A stretch of 64,000 nt of DNA from Salvia splendens (lineage: Eukaryota > Streptophyta > Magnoliopsida > Lamiales > Lamiaceae), in contig NC_056035.1 of NCBI RefSeq assembly GCF_004379255.2, forward strand, positions 34,239,208 to 34,303,207, read 5' to 3'. The notes under the pieces were generated by a model. That model made no database searches and was not told the DNA's origin. It worked only from the letters and a program-made list of their open reading frames with translations. This document shows positions 1-10,896 of the stretch, piece by piece (the stretch's first letter is position 1; each line of letters opens with the position of its first letter). Made by a program: the position numbers and the translations under genes.

Positions 1-436
1 ACTAATGAGAAAAGTGAAGGCTTGAAAAAAAATGAGGAAGAATAACAAATCTAAGTGTGAGCTCATGTCATGTTACAAGAAAAACCAGCTGGAAAATAAA
101 CTTTAAGCCCGATAAGCCATTGGCATGGCATCAAGAAACAGTAAGACAGTCCAGTAGCAGCAGATATAACATGTATAAACATAGCCAAGTAAGCATATGA
201 ACGTATTTGATATGGAGTGAAAGGCGGAAGTAAAACAAGAACTGAGATTCAATAAATATAAAAGAAGAACAATCCTCCAAAGAGGCCAAGATAATCCTCC
301 GAAGAGGCCTACAGTTGATACCGTCCTAATACACTTTATTTTCCGAGATATCTAGCTCTTCTAAAGAGGAGCTATTTATAAGGATCAACCTGTAGACAAA
401 CAAAGAAACAAATCCTCAACATTTAAAGTAACCTTT

Positions 437-581
437 CAACAATCTCCATAATAATGAAAATAATCTCAAGAGATAATGGAGATCATTAGCTTGATCTCTA
501 TCAATTGTAATCTTCAACAATCTCCATAATAATGAAAATAATCTCAAGAGATAATGGAGATCATTAGCTTGATCTCTATCA
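437..581. repeat. Two-copy 78-bp direct tandem repeat
   Basis: A 67-bp block at 437-503 recurs at 515-581, offset by 78 bp, apparently without mismatch. It lies in the hydrolase intron downstream of exon 2. An open frame across it on the minus strand simply translates the repeat twice and is not a gene. Confidence 0.85.
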
Positions 582-669
582 GTATTAGAACTAGTTGTGA
601 TAATATAAATGCAATGCAGGCAGCGGGGGAACTGATGTTTAATGATGGTTATATATAAGGACTGTTTAC

Positions 670-1738
670 CTCCAGATCTTTCCTCTGGTACCACTTGCCT
701 TTTAGCAAAAATTCTTGGTCTAACAAATCATTTTTTGGATTGTATTCAGCTCTGCAATCCAGATAAAGGAAGCTGAATCAGTTGGTTAGTCCATCATATG
801 AACCAAAGAAAATAGAAAAACTAGCCAGGCCATAAATATTCTGCAGTCGTTACATTTAGAACCAGTTGAGCCAACATTTACATATATTAATTACATTATA
901 TATGTGTTATTTCTTACCCTTCAACTATAACAGACTGCATTATGTTTAAGAGTGTTCGATGCAGTACTCGAATCCCTACACAATGTTGAATAATCCTGGC
1001 TAAATCAATGCTCAAAGGAAAACAAAACATCTTTGATTGCTCCTTCATGCAAATCTAAGTTAGGGTATATCAGAATTCACTAATTAGTTAATCTCATGAA
1101 ATAAATGAAACTATGTTAGCCTATGCTATAAGGGCATCAACTCTGTCAAGGATTCTCCGTTAATCATGAGTGAGATGAAAATTTTAATCCCAATTGAAGG
1201 TTTCAATCAAGCCGGAAACCTCCCCTAAAAATTAATTCTTACTCGCTAATCACTTCAAGATCAAGACTCCAAACTTTCGCTGATAATACTCATTATATTA
1301 ACCAGAGAATCAATTTTACAAGAAAGTAAAATTCAGCCAATAAAAAGAAATAAAAAAACTTCAGCAGCATTCTAAAACTGGAAGTAGAATTCACAACCCA
1401 AATTCAGATACATGATTTTCGCAAATACCTAACCACCGATGCACCGAATACAAACAATTGTAAGATCAAACCAATAGTAGTCAAAATTAGTTAAAAAGAA
1501 ATAAAATTCTCATAAAGGTGGGATGTATACAATTCCCACTACCAAAAATGCACACACAATTCCGACAGTAAATCCAATCTCTCTCACACACGCATGAAAA
1601 TAGGCAAAATTCACATCAGACTTTGAAAAAAGATTGAAACTTGAAATCATTAAACAAACACAAATATTGCTGTAGAATTTTCAGATTTGATTTTTCTCAC
1701 CTTGGCGGTCTTATAATGAAGTTGATGAGCTGTTCCAT
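670..1738 (-). CDS. Alpha/beta-hydrolase superfamily protein, 5' part only (exons 1-2)
   Basis: Two coding exons read on the minus strand: exon 1 at 1738-1701 and exon 2 at 751-670. They join in frame (38 + 82 nt, 40 codons) across a GT-AG intron of 949 bp. The protein starts MEQLINFIIRPPR and continues AEYNPKNDLLDQEF, ending at QRKDLE before a GTAAAC donor. This is the conserved N-terminus of a plant alpha/beta-hydrolase group (serine aminopeptidase S33 / Bem46-like fold); the catalytic Ser-Asp-His residues lie in later exons off the left edge. The ATG at 1738 is chosen because it begins the conserved N-terminus directly. No later exon was found in 1-669, so the next intron is at least that long. 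Substrate and location are not deducible from this piece. The family match is from memory of the N-terminal motif. Confidence 0.8.
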
Positions 1739-1975
1739 TAGAGATTCAAGCAATCAAGATCTTTCCTGACCACCCCCTTCACTCTTCTTGTCGAATTATA
1801 GAAAACAATATACGAAATAAATCATGCAATTGAAACATAAATCGCGATATACAAGTATGTATGTGTGTATCGTCACAGATTAGAAAATGGCTCAAAAAGC
1901 AGCACAGTTTCTTATAGTATGACGTTTCTATTTCTTCTCAGAAGAGAGAGGCAGAGAGAGAGAGATTCGAACTGG
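1739..1975 (-). promoter_or_regulatory. Probable 5' UTR of the alpha/beta hydrolase
   Basis: Upstream of the minus-strand ATG at 1738 the transcript strand is pyrimidine-rich, with a TC tract (GA repeats on the plus strand near 1949-1966), typical of plant 5' leaders. The exact transcription start and any leader intron cannot be fixed. Confidence 0.45.
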
Positions 1976-3068
1976 AATCTGGCTCTTCTGATTTTGTTTT
2001 TTTGTTGTTGATTTCTGAAATCAGAAAGAAAAAGAAAAAGCATGAAACGTTTTAGGAAATTTCAGTTTGACCTTGCAAGTTGTGTTGATTTATGTTTCAA
2101 GTACAATATTTATTTTTCCTTATTTTAACTGTCATTAAATAAGGATTTCTGGTCTAATGAAAATTAAATTTTGATATCACATTCATCTTAGTTCTTTATG
2201 ATAAGTTTGGATTGATTAATTTGCAGTCTCATTATTGATTAATGGATAAGTATAATCCAACCAATTTAACATAATTTATTTAATTAATGTTTTTATTTAA
2301 CTGATATTTTTTTTATTGTGTTACTTGTGTAGTTGTGTATACGTCAACGTAATATCCACAAGGCATTTCCCATTAAATATATTTGTGAATTACTACGTTA
2401 AGTCATAAATGTTGTATTTATTTTGTACGCCACATTCTATTTCTTCATTTAATAAAATAGCACTTTCATTTTATTCAGTTTTAGCATTCTCATTCATTTC
2501 GGCAGCCAATAAATTGAATAAATGTCGCTTTTCTATATAGAATATAGTATAGTAAAGTACAAATAACTAAATAAAAATAATACTGTAAGTATGAGTTTTG
2601 AAAAAAAAAAGAATGTGATTAAGTGACTGTTATTGTGTTTGTAGTGATACAAGTGTTAATTGCTGGGAAATAAATTAGGGTTTCAAAATTGAAAATTCAA
2701 AAGGGATGTTGCTGTAAGCTTCTAAAAATGGTCCCAAAATTGCAAGAGAATGTCGCCTACAACAATCTCTGATTACATGTTTAGTTGCTTGCTCTTAGTT
2801 CCACACCTGCCATATATTAGCATGTCATATTTTTATTACTACTAGTTTTTTTTAATATAGTGTCACTATAATGTCAAATTAATCCTTTAATTAACGGCAT
2901 CAACATGTCATTATCTGAATAGTAGGAAAAAAAGATTGTAAATTTAATGAATTCATGAGTAGATAATTCAAGATCTTGAAGGGTCTTCCGAGTAAAAGTT
3001 TATAAGTTTCGTTAATATGGGTAGAATAATTAAAGATTATGAAAGGGTTTTTTTTCTCTCTTTTTGGT
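1976..3068. other. AT-rich intergenic stretch
   Basis: No coding signal seen on either strand. The hydrolase promoter should lie in its left part; TA-rich runs are too common here to pick a TATA box. Confidence 0.5.
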
Positions 3069-3437
3069 GTTGGGGGTAGGGGTGAGCAAAAAAACCGAAA
3101 ACCGAATATCCGAACCGAACCAAACCGAAATTTTGAAATTCGGTTCGGTTATTTCGGTTTTTCGGTTCGGTTCGGTTTTGAAAATATAAAAATTTCGGTT
3201 TTTCGGTTCGGTTCGGTTCGGGCGAAGAAAAAAACCGAAAAACCGAATAACCGAATTTATTTAATATAAATATAATAAAATATATATATAACTCTAACCC
3301 TAAAAAAATTTCTGCATCCATTTCCAATCGGCCTCTCCGCCTCCATTCTCAATTTCTCCACCTCCATTCTCAATTCTCAATCTCTCTTCCTCCACTCTCA
3401 ACTCCGGTTTCCACTCTAAGTCTCTAACCCTAAAGGC

Positions 3438-4176
3438 TAAATCTCACGAGCTCTAAGCCTCCAACAGACTCGGCAAGTTCCTCACGCTGCTCAGGAGCAT
3501 GAAGAACGGCTCCGACTTCAATTTCTCCGAGCTCAAATTGCCGCTCCACGCCGGCACTCACGTCGACGCGCCTGGCCATTTCTACTTCGAACTACTCCGA
3601 ACAAGGCTTTGATGCCGATACCCTTGACCTCAGAGTACTCAATGGTAACCATTCTTCAATTCACTCTCTGTAATTGCTGATTTCCACCTCGAATTGGATT
3701 TCTACACTGCAGATTTGGTTAGGCTATCACTTTGAATCTACTATGCGTAGTTATGATCTCTGTTTTTAGCAACTCAACTAGCAGATTAGTTTCTCCCAAA
3801 TCGGTTTACTAATTTATGCTTAATTGGATCTGGAATTTTAGGTCTCATATATTTATAATAATATTGCCATCTGATTTCCTTGTTGTTAGATGAACAGTTT
3901 AGGAATTCGAAGTATATTTCACCTTATTTATGTGGTCTTACTTATGAAACTTGCTCTCGGGCTAACGAGTCAAATGCTGTCAAGTGAAGTTAGGTTGCTT
4001 CAGCTAAATGAGCTTTAATAACTTCTGCATTATCTGGATTTGCTGCATTTGATGGTTTGATTGCTGTATCTGCTTGAAATGGTTTGTAATGGCATGAATT
4101 TCACATTTGGGCAGGTCCTGCGTTGCTCGTAGACATTCCCAGAGACAAGAAATTCCCAGAGACAAGAATATTACTG
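3438..4176 (+). pseudogene. Captured fragment of a plant cyclase-family (kynurenine formamidase-like fold) gene
   Basis: Exonic sequence ends at 3644 and resumes at 4115-4176, separated by a GT-AG intron (3645-4114); the junction codon forms N-G-P. The first part reads [18 protein letters not shown] and [14 protein letters not shown], which contains the family's metal-binding HxGTHxDxPxH motif. After a 1-nt shift it continues [13 protein letters not shown], then PALLVDIPRDK. This order matches the Arabidopsis CYCLASE1/2-type putative metal-dependent hydrolases. The copy is broken: an in-frame stop upstream of LGKFL, the frameshift just after GH, and a 17-bp tandem duplication (4135-4151, 4152-4168). 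Only a central slice of the roughly 260-270-residue family is present. It cannot make a normal enzyme. The left limit is approximate. Confidence 0.8.
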
Positions 4177-4436
4177 GTATGCTTAGCTTGAATTCTAGGT
4201 ATTTAAAAATGAATATTGCAAGTATTGAAGCTGAATTCATATGCTTAAATTAAGTGTTATGATATTTAAAAATTGGATGCTTCCCTTAATCATCCAGATC
4301 TGCTGCCCCAGATTCAAATTTTTTTTATTCTTATTTTCTCAACCTATCTACTGTTAGTAGCATTTCCAGTTTCCTTATACATTCATATATTCTATGCTTC
4401 ATTGTACATTAACTTATGTATTATTTTGTATTTCAG

Positions 4437-4551
4437 ATTTTACGAAGTTGATTCAAAGCTTATGATAAAAATTATGGCCAAAAGATATGGCCAAAGCTCA
4501 TCCCGTGGAACGAAGAAGATTGAAGACTTGGGAATGGATTTACATTGTTAA
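4437..4551 (+). pseudogene. Unidentified captured exon-like segment
   Basis: After an intron-like T-rich tract ending in TTTCAG (about 4431-4436), an open stretch encodes FYEVDSKLMIKIMAKRYG, then a Ser/Lys-rich tail and a stop at 4549-4551. It sits inside the hAT element beyond the cyclase fragment. I do not recognise the protein. It may come from the same donor gene (a terminal exon) or from a second capture. Confidence 0.35.
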
Positions 4552-5297
4552 TTTGTTATAATATGTTGTAAATTAATTAGATATCATGAAACTTTATTTT
4601 TTATTATGTTTTGGTGGATGTTATTTGTGTTACTATGATTTTTTGTGTTATTTTCGATTTTAAGTTTTTAGGCCTTTTAAAATTGCACAAAATTTCGGTT
4701 TTTCGGTTTATTTCGGTTTTTTAAGTTCGGTTTTTGGTTTTTTCGGTTTTCGGTTTTTCGGTTTTCGGTTTCGGTTCGGTTTTGATTTTAGCCTAAATTC
4801 GGTTTTTCGGTTTCGGTTCGGTTTGGGTGAAAAACCGAACCGAAACCCGAATGCACACCCCTAGTTGGGGGTGACTTTCAGTATGCAGTTTTGATCTGAC
4901 CAGCATTAAACAAATGGATATAAAATTAGGTTTGAAACTTGTACTAGTAATTAGATACATTTAGTTCACCATGGCCCAATATATCAACTTCTTGTTATAT
5001 TTCAATTCGGCCTGAGCAAAAACCGAATTTTTGATTAATCGAACGACCTAATTCTATAATTTAAAGATTGAGGGCTTGTACTCGTTAGCTTCCTTTTTTT
5101 TATTTTAAATATAGTAGTGTATATCTTAGCATCTGTAACTAGGGGCGGAGGGAGGGTGGGGCCAGGGGAGCCCATGGTCCCCCCACTAATTCTTAAAAAA
5201 CTTAGGGGTATTTTAGTAATTTCACAATAATTATAATTTATAATAAATATAATATTAGAGATAGGTTTCAGCAAAATATATATGAATCGTGCCTCTT

Positions 5298-5412
5298 AAT
5301 TTAGCGTATTCATTCTGCCGTTCCAATCCAAATCTGAATTTAGCGTATTCATTCTGTCGTTCCAATCCAAGTCTGAATTTAGCGTATTCATTCTGTCGTT
5401 CCAAGTCTGAAA
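5298..5412. repeat. Three-copy 39-bp tandem repeat inside the hAT element
   Basis: The core TTTAGCGTATTCATTCTG recurs with a 39-bp period (TAGCG at 5302, 5341 and 5380). The last copy is shortened. It lies in the 5' non-coding part of the hAT derivative. Confidence 0.8.
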
Positions 5413-5680
5413 TCTGGTAAACTAGAACTAGGTATATTCAAAACTCAAATATAATTCAATTAATTTTTCTACATAGGTTGTTTTTTTGTTTGGCTGCAAT
5501 AATAATTCAAAGGGGGAGAAAGAAGATAGCTTATGTAATTCAATGGCTACGGACTACGGTGGTTCTGTAGTTGGAATTTTATAACTCCAATTCTTTATTT
5601 GATGTGTGTGTTAATAGTTTTGCATACAGAAAATATCAAATATTTTGAACTTAATCAGTGTTGACTATTTTTGTAGGTAT

Positions 5681-6222
5681 ATGGATCGTTATTTCAAGAA
5701 ACTTTCTTCCGTTGATTCTTCATCAGTTGAACATTCACTTATTCAACCTCAAGAATTATCGAATGAAGATAAAAGTAAGGTTGATTTTCTGCATTTGATT
5801 TGGAGAAGCTGCTTCGTCTTGCACGGTATTATCCTTCTGAATTTTCTGAAGTTGCTTTGTCCGAGCTTAAAAGTCAACTTGAGAACTTTATTTTCGATGT
5901 GCGCATAGATGAAAAGTTTTCACAAATATCAGGAATCAGTGGTCTTGCTCAAAAGATGGTTTCTACAAGGAAACATGAAGTTTTTCCAATGGTTTATTCA
6001 TTAGTTAAGTTGTCATTGATCTTACCAGTTGCCACTGCATCAGTAGAAAGAGCCTTTTCAGCAATGAAGATCATCAAGACTTCTCTACGTAATAGCATGG
6101 GAGACCAACTATTGAATGATTGCTTAGTTCCTTACATCGAAAAGGATGTGTTTGTTAAAGTTACCAATGAAACTATTATGCAGCGGTTTCAGAAGATGAA
6201 GAATAGAAGACAAATGTTATGA
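5681..6222 (+). pseudogene. Deleted hAT transposase (zinc-finger MYM-type 1-like), N-terminus fused to C-terminal dimerisation domain
   Basis: The ATG at 5681 follows a leader ending TTTGTAG, and the protein begins MDRYFKKLSSV, the usual start of this transposase group. After some 35 codons the frame shifts near 5785 into the far C-terminus: LEKLLRLARYYPSEFSEVAL, then the hAT dimerisation signature LPVATASVERAFSAMKIIKT, ending at 6222. The zinc finger and the RNase-H-like catalytic core, several hundred residues in full copies, are missing. It is an internal-deletion derivative and cannot transpose itself. Confidence 0.8.
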
Positions 6223-6999
6223 TGTGATTGCATTTGACTTTTACATTTTGAACCTTATAATTTAATTTATGTAATTTTTTTTTAAGTTTAATTTTGGACC
6301 CCCCATTATGAAATCTCTGGCTCCGCCACTGCATACCGCATACCGTACCGGAAATTACGATATGTCAAAATTCCATACTGATACCGTACCGAATTTCCGG
6401 TATATCGGAATTCCGGTATGATAATTTTTTATACCGTTACCATACCGTACGGTATACTGAAAAAAAAACTATTGTATCCAAAATATTTATAAATGTAATA
6501 TATATATTACATAAAAATTTTTTTAAATTTTATTTAATATAATATATATAAATGTAATATACATTTTTTAAAATTTAATATAACATATATCCAAAATATT
6601 ACATTTAAATTTTTTTAAATTTTAGAGAATTCTATTTTTAAATTTTTTTAATATAATATATATATAAATGTAATATATATTATAACATATTTAATATTAA
6701 TATATATATATAATAATCTATCGGTATACCGGTATACCGCGGTATAGAAAAATTGATACTGTTACCGTACCGAAACACTGTGGTACGGTATCATACCGTA
6801 CCGGAAACTGCGGTATACCAAAGAATCGGTATTTTCAGTATTTTTTTCGGTACGGTAAGTCCGATATTTCGGTATTTCGGTATAATTTCCCACCCCTATA
6901 TGTAACAATTTCACTGGTGCTACACATGTTTAAGTTTTGTTCTTTTGATTTTAATTGCGTGAATTTAATGAATTATTTTGTGTGATCTTATAATTAAAT

Positions 7000-8349
7000 T
7001 GATGCACTATTTATTAGCACTAAAAATAGCTGCAAGTTTACAGGGTAGATCTAGTATAGCTAAAGGTCAGTACCGGGATATCGAACACATGGAATAAGAT
7101 TACAACTGGCTATCATATACTAGGCGACATATACTATTTAAAGACACAGATGTTTTTTTTGTTTGATTTTATTAAACTAGACTGAAAAATAAATAAACAA
7201 ATAAAAAGAAAGCATATAAACAATGATACAAAGTAGGCATAGGAATGTAGAATATTATGATCCAAAACACAATCGACTTTCTTGAATTACGGTCTCTAGA
7301 GTTATTAAGTCGGTCACTCAACTGGATTAAACCACCTCCCGATGTGAGAAATCTTTAGATTAGGTGTTGAAATCAAAGTCCCCTTTAAATCTCTAACATC
7401 TAACTCCTAAAAGATCGTTAAGACCAATGACCTCACGTGAAACCTCAACTCTCCCGAGTTCTGTTGAATTAAAGTGTGAATTATCCATTTTCCAAGTCAA
7501 CTATTTCGTCCCCCGAGTACTCTAATCAACTCTAACATGTATTCAAGAGGTAGCTAATCAATTGAATATAGAAAGCGCAAGGATAAATCAAATAACTACA
7601 AGAGCTAATAAGGAAAATCAATCGAATATCTTCACAAAAAATTCCACAATTGATGTTTAACTCATAGACAAGTAAAAACTACAAATAAAGTACGAGACAT
7701 GAAAGAAGTTGATAAAACCCAAGGTTGAATCTTCAATCTTCAGTCTTCTATTGCCTGGATCTGCAGAACTCCGCTCCAATGGAAGATGGATGAATTTAAG
7801 GGTGGAACATAGAATGGAAGAAGTGTAGAGAGTGAGAAGGATTGGAGGCTCTGAGATAAAAATTATGAATTAGGTTCAGAGGTATTTATAGGCTGGAAAA
7901 ATGTTTATTTTTGATAAATTTCGTGCCCTACAAGAAATATGAGAGATTTGGCTTGAGAATATAATAATTTCTTTTCTTCCGTGAATTTCCGCATAAATTC
8001 CCGCCAGCTTTGACTGCACTGCGCAATGTTCGTAGAATAGTCATAACTTTCTCCACAGAACTCCGATTGAGACATGCAAGATATCCACGCGAAGCTCTTT
8101 CGAAGACGGAGCGAATGGCATGTAGTAAGCTCTGACTGGATTTCAAAATCGCTGGCAGAATGGGCTCGAACAGAGGCTGCTGCACTTTGGCCTTTTTCAC
8201 ATTTTTCTATTTTTTTCTATCATTTATCAACAAACACGTCAAAAATACCAAATGTATAACATATACAATTTAAGAACATAATTTGCATGATTGACATTTA
8301 AAACAAGTCAAATCTAGTCCTTAAAAACATGCAAAATCTGTGTTTGTCA
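7000..8349 (-). repeat. 3' LTR of the gypsy-like element
   Basis: 1350 bp, TG...CA on the minus strand, paired with 10897-12248. Small open frames inside it recur in both LTRs and match the non-coding LTR sequence, so they are not called as genes. Confidence 0.85.
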
Positions 8350-10872
8350 ACTCCCCCAAACTTAATTATTTGTTTGTCCTCAAACAAAATAAGAGAAAAA
8401 CTACTAAAGTAACACGGATGCTAAGAACTAGACTTCATAGTTGCCTCAAAAATTGTAACAAGAAATAAAGAGTGTGACAAGAATACAAATCAAATCAAGC
8501 AAAGCTTATTAGTGCATTTTCATTACTAGCTCGTTGATCACCTTGAAGTACATGCGCTCACAAGTGTTTAGAAGTGTGTTTATCACTCACTCTCAAAGTG
8601 TATAAGGTAAAGAATATATGCTCTCAGATCATGCAATATGCAAAGTTTACCATAGGATTGCTCGATGTCTAATCCCTACTCTACTTTATGTGATTAAAAT
8701 CAAAAATCCGAAAGGTCTTTATTTTCGGTTATAATGTAGGCTCTTTGGTAAGTTGAGGAAATATGGCTAAAAAGTGATTAATCCCAAACATAGCAAAAAT
8801 GATCAATTTCTACTACATCAAACATAGCACCGCACCAACAATTCGAATCTCAGTAAATTCTAGACTTTGTCTAAATTTCTTCTCACTTCCCAAATTCCTT
8901 TGATTTTTTTTCTTTTGTACATCTTTTCTTTTTTTCTTTTGTACATCTTTTCTTTTTTTCTTTCTATGCACAGCCAATTATCTCATTCAAACCATAGATG
9001 TCTATGCACTTTTCTCAACTAAGCACACTACTTTTCTTTCTACCTTATCTCTCCAACTCTTTTCACAAAATATAAACTAAAATTCACCAAGAGTGTATGG
9101 ATATTCCCTTTTATTTAGCTTCCAAAGAAAAAGGCTTTAAAGGCTCAAAGTGGCTAGCTAGGGAAAAATATTTTGAATAAGGTCATAAATTTGGATATAT
9201 AAAGTAGCTAAGAAGGATGGCCTAATGTCCACTTTTATCATTTAAACACTATGCAAACTTAGGCAGACTAGGAGCAAGTTCTAGAAACAAATACATGAAT
9301 GCAGATAAATCACACAAGAAATAAATTTATGGCTCAAGTCTTACAAGGTATGAGCATGATTCAAGGCAAATAAGCAATTCATTATTTATGCACCTTTTCA
9401 CTAAACCTTCAAATCAATGCATCAAGTCAACTCAACCAACACATACACGAAATTTTTATCATAGGCAACTCGGTCTGAGGTTCCTAAACATGAGTATTTC
9501 TAAATTTTCTATGTTATGCTCATGACAAGATTCACCTCGGGTTTATTTAAAAAAAACAAATAAAAACAAACAAAAACAACTAAACTCACGGTCCACCACT
9601 TCATCCCCCAAACTTATTCAAAACTACGTTAAGAATAAGTTTGAAAAGTCGGTGGAGATGTGAGTGAACTAAGAAAACAAATCTAACTAAATAAAAAAGA
9701 TACCAATGTTGGGTTGCCTCCCAACAAGCGCTTGGTTAACGTCTTTAGCTTGACGTTCTTTGAGGCTCATAAAATATCCCCCATTCTCGGGATTTTCTTT
9801 GGGATGCCTTATGTACCTACAATTTCGCAATGTGAGCATAGAATGAAGAAAATTATAGTAGAGTACAATGCATAACATGTGGCAATCCCCTAAACTTTAA
9901 TCATATCAAGGCATAAAATATGCAAATCAAATTATCTACCTTAACATGATCATTTTTCATCCTCCGTAATCTTCTCTATCCCCCAATTAATTGCAAAAAT
10001 TTTCAACAATATACTAAGATCAAGCAAAAAAAAAATTTAAGCTCTAGAAATATACACAATTCATGCAAGATAAAATAGCCTCGCAATACTATGAACATGA
10101 ACTATGTGTATCAACAATCAAACCAAAGTGATATTCAATTTTCATCCAACAAGATCAACATACTCAAGTACACCCAACAATAATTAATTCCAAAAATCCA
10201 AGACTCATAAACTCATCATCCTCCATCAAACTTCAATCCAAACTTCCAATATATAAATCGACAACAAGGCCATTCAAGGAAAAATTCAAAATCAAAGCTC
10301 AGAAATTAAAAGAACATACCTTGGTTGGTTGACAGTTGAGCATACGAATGAGTGGAATTCAAAAAATGTGATTAAGTGGTGTGAATTTGGAGTATGAGTG
10401 TGTGAATTGTGTGGAGAAAATAAAATATAAAGAGGGGAAGGAGGTTTTTTTTTTAAGTTTTTTTTTTAGGAAAAAAAAAGAAAATTAGAAGTAAAAGTAT
10501 AAAAAGCAAAAAAAAACAAAAAAACAAAAAAAAAACAACGAGAAAGAAAAGTTAAAAGAAAGGATTTTTTTATAAATTTTCTTTTAAACTTCAACTATAC
10601 GGAGAAACATCAGCTCTACGGAGGAGAAAACTAAAGAAGAAAACTAATACAAACAAGGGAGCAATCAAATGTATATATCTCACCCACGCTCTACGGAGCA
10701 TATCAAGTGTTGTAGCAGATAATTCTATCTTGTACTGGAGTAATCCATTGTTATGCTTCGTGCTCCTTGCAAAACAAATAAAACAAAAAAATTAAAATAA
10801 AACTATACAAAATATTACACTCTAAATTAGTATTATCAACCATTTTACAATATCAGCTTAAAGCAATAATAT
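8350..10872 (-). other. Coding-free interior of the gypsy-like element
   Basis: About 2.5 kb without a meaningful open frame. Visible features: the purine tract at the left edge, a T-rich tandem repeat near 8906-8960 (TTTTCTTTTGTACATC units), and A/T homopolymer runs near 10444-10570. Confidence 0.7.
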
Positions 10873-10890
10873 TCCCCGGCAACGGCGCCA
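10873..10890 (-). other. Primer-binding site (tRNA-Asp type)
   Basis: Minus-strand TGGCGCCGTTGCCGGGGA, six bases inside the 5' LTR. Its complement ends in CCA, as a tRNA 3' end does. Confidence 0.8.
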
Positions 10891-10896
10891 AAAACT

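Larger units (their letters stand above)
3077..4863. mobile_element. Non-autonomous hAT element carrying a captured host gene fragment (Pack-type hAT)
   Basis: The ends are inverted: TAGGGGTGAGCA on the left and the reverse complement of TAGGGGTGTGCA on the right. It is flanked by a perfect 8-bp target duplication, GTTGGGGG at 3069-3076 and 4864-4871, as expected for hAT. Both subterminal regions (3087-3255 and about 4688-4855) are dense in CGGTT/AACCG motifs, typical hAT transposase-binding repeats. No transposase is encoded. The interior (about 3300-4550) is unlike the ends: GC-richer, with intron and exon pieces of a plant cyclase-family gene and a further unidentified 3' segment. The 1787-bp element therefore looks like a gene-capturing, transposase-dependent hAT. 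The boundaries and duplication are seen directly; the capture is inferred from the protein match. Confidence 0.85.
5140..6898. mobile_element. Composite hAT-like element (two hAT families fused or nested)
   Basis: The left end begins TAGGGGCGGAGGGAGG, the typical start of plant elements encoding zinc-finger MYM-type-like hAT transposases. The matching inverted end CTCCGCCACTG lies at about 6321-6331. From there to 6898 the sequence is a different type, rich in CGGTAT/ATACCG motifs and ending ATTTCCCACCCCTA, a second hAT-style terminus. The outer flanks TCTGTAAC (5132-5139) and TATGTAAC (6899-6906) agree at 7 of 8 positions, as if one insertion spans both. Either one element is nested in another or recombination joined them. 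No good 8-bp duplication flanks the inner CTCCGCCACTG end. Confidence 0.6.

Noticed and set aside
416..694. Minus-strand open frame with an internal protein repeat
   Set aside because: It reads the 78-bp tandem repeat in two copies and overlaps the hydrolase exon in another frame; intronic.
3037..3327. Open frames on both strands rich in Phe/Asn/Arg/Thr
   Set aside because: They are translations of the CGGTT/AACCG subterminal repeats of the hAT element.
7928..8200. Minus-strand 90-codon frame, with relatives at 11802-12043
   Set aside because: Lies within both LTRs, overlaps other frames there, and has no known domain; non-coding LTR sequence.
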